Assembly: GCA_039105265.1 (NCBI GenBank) | Contig: JAPFFF010000113.1 | Span: forward strand, 1 to 50,070 | DNA length: 50,070 nt | Direction of reading: 5' to 3' | Source: Tritrichomonas musculus | Taxonomy: Eukaryota > Parabasalia > Tritrichomonadida > Tritrichomonadidae | In this document: in pieces, positions 34,601 through 41,400 of the stretch | How positions within the stretch are numbered: position 1 is the stretch's first letter | Layout of the letters: each line of letters opens with the position of its first letter | Notes under the pieces: model-generated | Told to the model about the DNA's origin: nothing | What the model saw: the letters and a program-made list of their open reading frames with translations, nothing else | The model's database searches: none | Position numbers and translations under genes: made by a program

Positions 34601-36230
34601 ACCTCACACCTCATACCTCATACCTCATACCTCACCTCAAATTGGTATAGGGGTACCCAAGAGGAGCCTCTCAAAATCCATTTTAGGTAAATTCCATAAA
34701 TTGACAATCCCAAAAATAATGCTATTCTCGAATCAATTTAATTTTTTATCTGGTTTGAAAATGAGCGTTGTCCCAACTAACACCCAAGTAGTTTCATATG
34801 AAGGTTCTTTCTGCAAGGAATTGGAGATTCGTATGAACAAAATATTGAATAAATCCCAACGTGAACATGATCGCGAGTCAGCTATCAAGTGCTATATACA
34901 TAAGGAGCTCTCGCTTGATGAGTACGATGAGTGGATCCAAGATATGAATACCAAAATTGATTGTTATACAAACATTGAATCTCCTGAGCGAGCACTGCTA
35001 ATGAAGGAGTTATCATATATCAACCGAGATCGCGAACGTCTAATGAAATTTCAAGATGAGCTCGATAAGAAACGCAAAACTTTGATTTACAGTTATACAC
35101 ACCCCCTTGATTATGCCGTTGACATCATCACAAAGGATATCAATATGTTCAACCAGAATTTGCTCAGTTGCATATTCGAATCGTTTGTCAATAAGGTCAA
35201 ATCCTTATGTCCCAAAGACAAATCATATGAGGGTACCATTAAATTCGTATACTATGATAGAACCTCTACCAAGGTCATAAACCTATTCGATTCATTAACA
35301 CAAAGATTAATATCTAGCTTCACCAAGTTACTCGCTGAAGTTGCAACAAATGAATATTTCGCAAATGATATACATAAATATGATTCCCTAGTGAAATTGC
35401 GCGAGGAAATCAGTAATGCTTGTTATAATCTATACCTTGGAACAATCATTGATGCAATCGATAATAAACTTGATCAATATCCCCCAACTGAAATGTCATC
35501 TAGTGAACTCGTTATTGGGTACTCTAGAGTACTCATGAAGAATCTCAATGAATATATCTTACACGATTTATCCAAAATCATCGATAAGGAAATCAAGGAT
35601 TGCATTGCAAAAATATGTGAAAATGAGCTCTTAAATTATATCCACATTAAGGAACCAGAGATGGCTGAGAAATCCAAACAGAGTTTGACTGAGGTATCTA
35701 CCAAGGTATCTGCCAAGGAATCAAATACTGAATCCCAAACTACACCCATTGTTGAAGAATCCAAACAAAGTTTGGCTGAGGCATCAAATGCCGAACCTGA
35801 GATAGCTGAGGTATCTGCCAAGGAATCAAATGCCGAACCCCAGCATACACCCATTATAGCTGAAGTATATGAGATTGATCAGGAGAAGACCTTAGACGAT
35901 TTCATTAAGGGTCTCCCAAATGATAAGATATGTATAGTAGAATTGACTCAAAAATATAATGCGTACTTCGACACTAATGTAACCCCTCGTGGATTAGGTG
36001 TAATACTCTCAAAATCGGGTAAACTGAGAACGCAGTTCCTGCTTAAGACCATTGCATGGGAGAAGAGTAAGAGAGTTATATACTATAGCAAGGCTTGAAT
36101 AATTTATTTTTGGACTTATGAGGATTCCCAATTAAAGGATTTACCTAAATTGAATTTTATGACTCCCCTCTTGGGTACCCCTATACCAATTTGAGGTGAG
36201 GTATGAGGTATGAGGTATGAGGTGTGAGGT
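34601..36230. repeat. Inverted-repeat-flanked gene cassette (element C)
   Basis: Perfect 64-bp arms (34601-34664 and 36167-36230) enclose one gene. Each arm has four copies of a heptamer ACCTCAT/ACCTCAC followed by CCTCAAATTGGTATAGGGG and TACCCAAGAGG. A weaker match (TTTAGGTAAAT) continues inward. No flanking direct repeat is evident. The arrangement copies the cassette of element B, with unrelated arm sequence apart from a shared GAGGTGA string. Confidence 0.85.
34761..36098 (+). CDS. Inverted-repeat-boxed protein with C-terminal winged-helix-like domain (element C)
   Basis: The start MSVVPTNTQ is chosen because it follows an AATTTTTTATCTGGTTTGAAA leader like that of the next gene (CAATTTTTATCCAGCTTGAA); the frame is open further upstream through the inverted repeat, but that part looks non-coding. 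The 445-residue product has about 290 mostly helical residues, then a linker of imperfect repeats (KESNTESQTTPI / KESNAEPQHTPI), then a 70-residue end (LDDFIKGLPNDKICIVELTQ to RVIYYSKA) with winged-helix-like spacing, comparable to the end of the boxed protein of B. The function is unknown; DNA binding is inferred. Confidence 0.65.
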   Translation: MSVVPTNTQVVSYEGSFCKELEIRMNKILNKSQREHDRESAIKCYIHKELSLDEYDEWIQDMNTKIDCYTNIESPERALLMKELSYINRDRERLMKFQDELDKKRKTLIYSYTHPLDYAVDIITKDINMFNQNLLSCIFESFVNKVKSLCPKDKSYEGTIKFVYYDRTSTKVINLFDSLTQRLISSFTKLLAEVATNEYFANDIHKYDSLVKLREEISNACYNLYLGTIIDAIDNKLDQYPPTEMSSSELVIGYSRVLMKNLNEYILHDLSKIIDKEIKDCIAKICENELLNYIHIKEPEMAEKSKQSLTEVSTKVSAKESNTESQTTPIVEESKQSLAEASNAEPEIAEVSAKESNAEPQHTPIIAEVYEIDQEKTLDDFIKGLPNDKICIVELTQKYNAYFDTNVTPRGLGVILSKSGKLRTQFLLKTIAWEKSKRVIYYSKA

Positions 36231-36289
36231 GTGAGATGAGTCCATAACTAACTAGTTCTCAATGCAACTCAATTTTTATCCAGCTTGAA

Positions 36290-37057
36290 ATGGAATCAAC
36301 AGCAATCAACATTCCAATGTCAGCCATTGTCGAACCAATCAATGACGAATATGAATACATCCAGTATAATGAGAAGCTTCGTTTGATACATTCCATTAAT
36401 GATGATATGTACCAGATGCAATCGATTCTCACTGCATGTAATTCAAAGAAACAAGCTTATAGGTGGAGGCAACTCGCTGAAACCAATGAAATTCTTGATG
36501 AATTATCGTCACAGCAAAATTGCTGCGACCTAGATATTGTTCAAGATAGACCTAATTTACCGAATGATTTGAAAGGCACATACATACACCGATTGCTTGT
36601 CAATGATGTTGCATGCTGGGCTAATCGAAAGTATGCCATATATATTGCCAAACTATTGGATTCATATTTTGAGAAGCAACGTGAGCAGCTGGTTAACAAA
36701 ATCGATGACCTAACTCCAAGGGCTGTCCCCAAAGATCACAAACATAGCTACCGATATATGATATGGCTTGAGGAACTTCCCAAAAATAAGAATTTTGTGA
36801 TACTCCATCTCGTTCGTCGCAACAAGCATTCATGGAGGCAGGTCAGTAAGATTTATCAAGATGAGAAGAAGCGCTGGGCATATGTTGATGACCTACCAAT
36901 TGCGATGACCCCGAATGAAGATATCAAACGAATGGCCAAAGCTATGTTCAAAGGGGATGATGTCCGTGTAGGTGGTACTGATATTATCATTAACAAATCA
37001 TGCCTTGATGAGTTTCATGAAGCTGTAGACAAATACTTTAAAAATATGCATCTTTAA
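36290..37057 (+). CDS. KilA-N/MSV199-like regulator (element C)
   Basis: The product has 255 residues. After a helical start, residues about 85-125 read LPNDLKGTYIHRLLVNDVACWANRKYAIYI across two stretches, the pattern of the KilA-N/MSV199 DNA-binding domain of large DNA viruses and phages (G-Y-I ... W...YA). The C-terminal half (FVILHLVRRNKHSWRQVSKI onward) has the strand-helix pattern of domains that often follow it. Such proteins are viral regulators or nuclease-linked DNA binders. The T-tract leader and position directly after the cassette suggest an early gene. No motif search was possible, so the call stays moderate. Confidence 0.55.
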   Translation: MESTAINIPMSAIVEPINDEYEYIQYNEKLRLIHSINDDMYQMQSILTACNSKKQAYRWRQLAETNEILDELSSQQNCCDLDIVQDRPNLPNDLKGTYIHRLLVNDVACWANRKYAIYIAKLLDSYFEKQREQLVNKIDDLTPRAVPKDHKHSYRYMIWLEELPKNKNFVILHLVRRNKHSWRQVSKIYQDEKKRWAYVDDLPIAMTPNEDIKRMAKAMFKGDDVRVGGTDIIINKSCLDEFHEAVDKYFKNMHL

Positions 37058-37079
37058 ATAATATTTTATTTTTGCATAA

Positions 37080-37613
37080 ATGGATATTTCAGCTACAGAA
37101 TCTGACACTGATATGCTCTCAAAGATCGTAGATGGTATCACCGATTTGCGCCGAGATGTCAAGCATTTGATTAAACGTTGGAGCAGTAAACGCAAACCTT
37201 CCACAGATTCACCTCAGGATTCAACTCAGGATTCAACTCAGGACTCACCTCCTGAAGCAACTGAGAACGCAGTTCCTGCCTCACCTCCTGATGAAACTGA
37301 AACTCAATCTATTGAACATCCTCGACCTCGTTTAAATCGAACTCATATATTCAATCGAAGCAAGTTTTTGGATATTGAGGATCATGACCGATTGATACAA
37401 TATGTCACATCAAAGGATGTAATTGATGCGGTCTCCAACGTGGAACCTCATAAACGAGTATCTCTATTGCGTAGACTCATCTACGATAACCTAAAGTTGA
37501 GTATCTCCATGTATATGACCCAAAAATTAATCAACACCCATATGCCTATAAACGGTCCCCCAAGGGAAACAGCTCCAGACCCCGATGATGAGATCGATAC
37601 AACCGATTTCTAA
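37080..37613 (+). CDS. Ser/Thr/Pro-rich linker protein, unknown (element C)
   Basis: The product has 177 residues: an amphipathic N-terminal helix (MLSKIVDGITDLRRDVKHLI), a low-complexity linker with repeats of DSTQDS, a folded-looking middle (FLDIEDHDRLIQYVTSKDVI) rich in helix, and an acidic end (DPDDEIDTTDF). I do not recognise it. It follows the KilA-N-like gene by 22 bp on the same strand and precedes the 37637 gene by 23 bp, so the three may act together. Confidence 0.55.
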   Translation: MDISATESDTDMLSKIVDGITDLRRDVKHLIKRWSSKRKPSTDSPQDSTQDSTQDSPPEATENAVPASPPDETETQSIEHPRPRLNRTHIFNRSKFLDIEDHDRLIQYVTSKDVIDAVSNVEPHKRVSLLRRLIYDNLKLSISMYMTQKLINTHMPINGPPRETAPDPDDEIDTTDF

Positions 37614-37636
37614 TTTAAATTTTTGCAACTCTCAAA

Positions 37637-37960
37637 ATGACAAATTTTGTAACTCTCAAGGATAAACCTAATTGGAACTACTTTAAGGATAATATATTAC
37701 CTAACATACAGATTATCCAAAATACAAAGGACTGGTTAACAATTAAGGGATTCACTACCGCCAACAACAACTACATCTATATCATCTATACACATGTTGA
37801 TTTAGGGTATACAATTGAAGATGCCAATAGAGATATGATGTGGACGAATGGTCCTCTATATAATATACAAAATACTTTTATTCGTACCTTCACTGATGAG
37901 ACCTCCAATATAGCACACACATCTTGGAAATACGAATGGACACTATATTTTAATCACTAG
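37637..37960 (+). CDS. Small soluble protein, unknown (element C)
   Basis: The product has 107 residues, aromatic-rich, with alternating strands (NNYIYIIYTHVDLGYTIEDA; WKYEWTLYF). A small alpha/beta fold is likely. No family is recognised. An AATTTTTGCAACTCTCAAAATG leader precedes it. It is the last of the short rightward genes before a non-coding gap and the polymerase. Confidence 0.5.
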   Translation: MTNFVTLKDKPNWNYFKDNILPNIQIIQNTKDWLTIKGFTTANNNYIYIIYTHVDLGYTIEDANRDMMWTNGPLYNIQNTFIRTFTDETSNIAHTSWKYEWTLYFNH

Positions 37961-38471
37961 GACTAAAAAATATTTTTGCAAAAACCGACCCCATGAGAAT
38001 GTATATTCATACTGGATGCGTAATGCATTCGATATGAGATGATAAGTGCCCGGGATGATACCACCCCATAAAGAGAAACAGTTGCATCCACCATGAGGCT
38101 GGTTGGGGTTGCAAATGCCGGCAAATGCCCGTATTACCCCATAATCCACAAGTAATAGCTTACCCAAGGTGTTTAGTGCGCTAGGGTTCTATCACAAATA
38201 TGGACCGGAAATAATACGAAAAATCGGTATGGCAGTGAATCGAACCTATGCCTGTAGTTTGCTTGCAAATGTCCCAAAGGGACCCGAAGCCCGGAGACAT
38301 CCTTCTTGATCCAACAACTATACCAGTTAGCGCTAACACATATATGTTTTCGATTTAGCATTTAATTGGTTCCAACTACATTGCAGGGAGTATGTACATG
38401 ATTAAAATTCAAAAATAATATTTAATCAATATTTTTGCGATGACTATTTTTGTATTTTTACGTTCAGGCAA
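37961..38471. other. 510-bp non-coding gap before the C polymerase
   Basis: I find no convincing gene. On the minus strand 38200-38350 has a weak tRNA-like look (GGTTCGATTC, and TAGCGCTAACTGGTATAGT), but no cloverleaf closes. The middle is richer in G and C than the flanks (CCCGGGATGATACCACCCC; GGTTGGGGTTGC) and has a small repeat GCAAATGCC (near 38112 and 38123). The last 60 bases are T-rich and probably carry the polymerase promoter (TATTTTTACGTTCAGGCAA before the ATG). Confidence 0.45.
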
Positions 38472-41400
38472 ATGAGTAATATTACAAATGGACATTTTGG
38501 TAAAATTCCTACAAAAACTGTCAAAAATTATATCAATATTGTTAATAATGAGTTCGGTGGCAACATCCCAACCAACCTCACATATGTCGCTCAGCTGAGC
38601 AAGCTCAGTAGGTTCCTCAATGAGAAATCATTTGTAGATCGAATAGGTTTTGATACTAGGTCTGCTCTTCAGGAATCGCATTTTGATACATTCTTTGGAC
38701 AACTGAGGGCTGAACAAGAGGATGAGCAGTTGAGGGCTGAAACTGAACAGAGGTTGCGTAAACTAGAGGATGACAGACTTGAACAGGAACGCCTTAAGCA
38801 GAAACAGGAACTTGCTGAGAAGGAACGCAAACGGCTTGAGCGTGATCGATTGAAACAGGAGCGATTGGCTAAAGAAGCAGAAGAGCAGGAACGCAAACGG
38901 CTTGAGCGTGATCGATTGAAACAGGAGAGATTGGAACAGGAACTTGCTGAGAAGGAACGCAAACGGCTTGAGCGTGATCGATTGAAACAGGAACGTGAAC
39001 GCAAGCGAATTGCCGAAGAGAGGGAACGGGAGCTGAATCGTAAGATTACGAATGGGAATTTCGATAAAAGGTATATACCTACAGAAACTGTCAAAAATTA
39101 TATCAATATTGTTAATAATGAGTTCGGTGGCAACATCCCCCTCACTGATAAATATATTGTTGAGCTGACTAAACTTTCGGGGTTCCTCAATGAGAACTCA
39201 TTTATAACTCGCACAGGTTTCAATCCCGATGGTATTCTCGAGGAATCACATTTTGATACATTCTTTGGACAACTTAGGGATGAACGTGCTGAGCAGGAGC
39301 GCTTGGAACAGGAACTTCTTGAACAGGAGCGTGCTGAACAGGAGCGATTGGAGCGTAAACGTGCAAAGAGACATGCCAAAAAAGCTCGTAAACGGGAGCG
39401 TGCTGAGCAGGAGCGCTTGGAACAGGAACGTATTGAGCGTGAGCGTGCTGAACGCCTTGCAAATGATAATGATTATTTCAATAAATTCAATAGAGCTGAT
39501 TACAAGGTTGATAACCCCATTGATGCATTTCAACATAAGAATACTCGAGATAAGTTTAAACAAAAACTTGTAAGGGAACGTATTGAGCATGAGCGTGCTG
39601 AACGCCTTGCAGCCGATAATGATTATTTCAATAAATTTGATAGAACTGATTACAAGGTTGATGATCCCATTGATGCATTTCAACATAAGAATACTCGAGA
39701 TAAGTTTAAACAAAAACTTGTAAGGGAACGTATTGAGCGTGAGCGTGCTGAACGCCTTGCAGCCGATAATGATTACTTCAGTAAATTCAATAGAGATGAT
39801 TACAAGATTAATGACCCCATTGATGCATTTCATCGTATGAATACTCAAGATGAGTTCCAACAGCAATTAGATGATGAACGCAAAGTATGTTCATACTTCA
39901 ACAAGTATTACCCCGAATATCTCAATAGAGCTGAAATACAAGATATACTCAAAAACAGGTCCAAAGTTATAAAACTAGCTCATATTATTGATGGTAGCAC
40001 TAATATTGATGGTATCCCCAAGGACCCTGAAAATAATGAGATATTCGAGTACCTCAGTGAGTTCGGTCATGAATTCAAATCGAAACATACTGGTTTCCTC
40101 ATGGTGAATGAACCTGAGGACTATGATAAGGCTGTAGAGGCTTGGAATAAATATAACAAATATGCTGATAATGATTACAATGAACGCGAGGATATTGATA
40201 CATATGAGCCAATATACATATACTACTTCAACTCGATATCTACATTGAACAGTATATATGATGGTTTGCAACAGGTTTATAAACGCGAGGTAAAACCATT
40301 CAAAATCTATTTCCAACTCTCGGGCGTATTTGAGACCTCCAGTGCTGAGAATGACACATTCCAATATACAGCTAGGGAAATCAATTGGAACAACTATAAG
40401 TCAGCCATCCCAATTGTGGTTCGTGATGAGCAATCACTTGATATCGTGAAGTATTATATTGAATCAGTACTGCACTCATATGAAACCTCAACATCGAGCA
40501 CCAAGTTGATTCTCGTAGGAACCGTTTCATTCACGGTATCTCGAATGGTCAAGGTTAGTGGTCCCATCAAAGATTTGCCTAAGGAAATCAAAAATAATAA
40601 ATTCATCATCACAGATAACGCCGATGACAATCTATGTTGGTATCGATTTCTGGCTGCATGTCTCGATGACCATCTAGTTAAACCCAAATCTGGTTGCAAA
40701 CCCAAATCTGGTTGCAAAACTAAGCATCGTACTCAAGCAGCTAGGAAGCTCCTATGCGAGGATCACAATATAGTGTATTCAACTAAGCCATCTCAAGCTG
40801 CAATTGACCTCCTGAACAACTATCCGGGTACATCAATTGAATCCATGAAGGCATCCGCCGAGAAGCATCACTTGAATGTGGACATCTATGAGTACTTGGA
40901 GGATCTCAAAGTTTATAACCTTCAGGACCAATGGAAATACAATGAGGATAACTCATTTAGGAAATCCGCATTGCTGTTCACTCAAAATCGAATCATTCAT
41001 ATAATGTACATCAAGGATGCTGAGAAGCTGACCAACATCCATATCTGCCCAAAGTGTGGTTCATATGCACATTATGGTCATCACAATATGAATCGCTTCA
41101 AGAACCATGTTGATAACTGTACTGGTGTATTTCGAAAACAATTCATACCCAATCGTGAACCACTACCATACTGTCCACATATACTCGGCAATCCGGTGTA
41201 CGAATATTGCTTAGCATATAATCTCAAATGGAAACCCAACATATATTACATCACCTACGATTTCGAAACAGTTGAACAGCCTGTGAATGCATCTATTGGT
41301 TCATCCACAACCATCAACTCACGACTGATTCCCCTTAGCGTATCGTCATGTGTCAAATCGCAATCTGGTTGTACCACAAAGCACTTCTCATTAAGAGATT

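Noticed and set aside
34601-34640. Telomere-like ACCTCAT repeats
   Set aside because: Only four copies, inside an inverted repeat arm and mirrored at 36191-36230. They are part of the cassette arms and not a chromosome end.
34455-34760. Upstream extension of the boxed gene of C
   Set aside because: The open frame crosses the inverted repeats and gives repeats such as SHIIPHTSYLIPHTS. The T-tract leader and the neighbouring gene pattern favour the start at 34761.
38200-38350. tRNA gene on the minus strand
   Set aside because: The GGTTCGATTC and D-arm-like pieces are suggestive, but acceptor and T stems do not pair convincingly by hand.
38669-39866. Leftward Ser/Arg-rich and Leu/Ile-rich ORFs opposite the C polymerase N-terminus
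   Set aside because: They are antisense shadows of in-frame repeats coding Glu/Arg-rich helices. Their composition follows from the sense strand.
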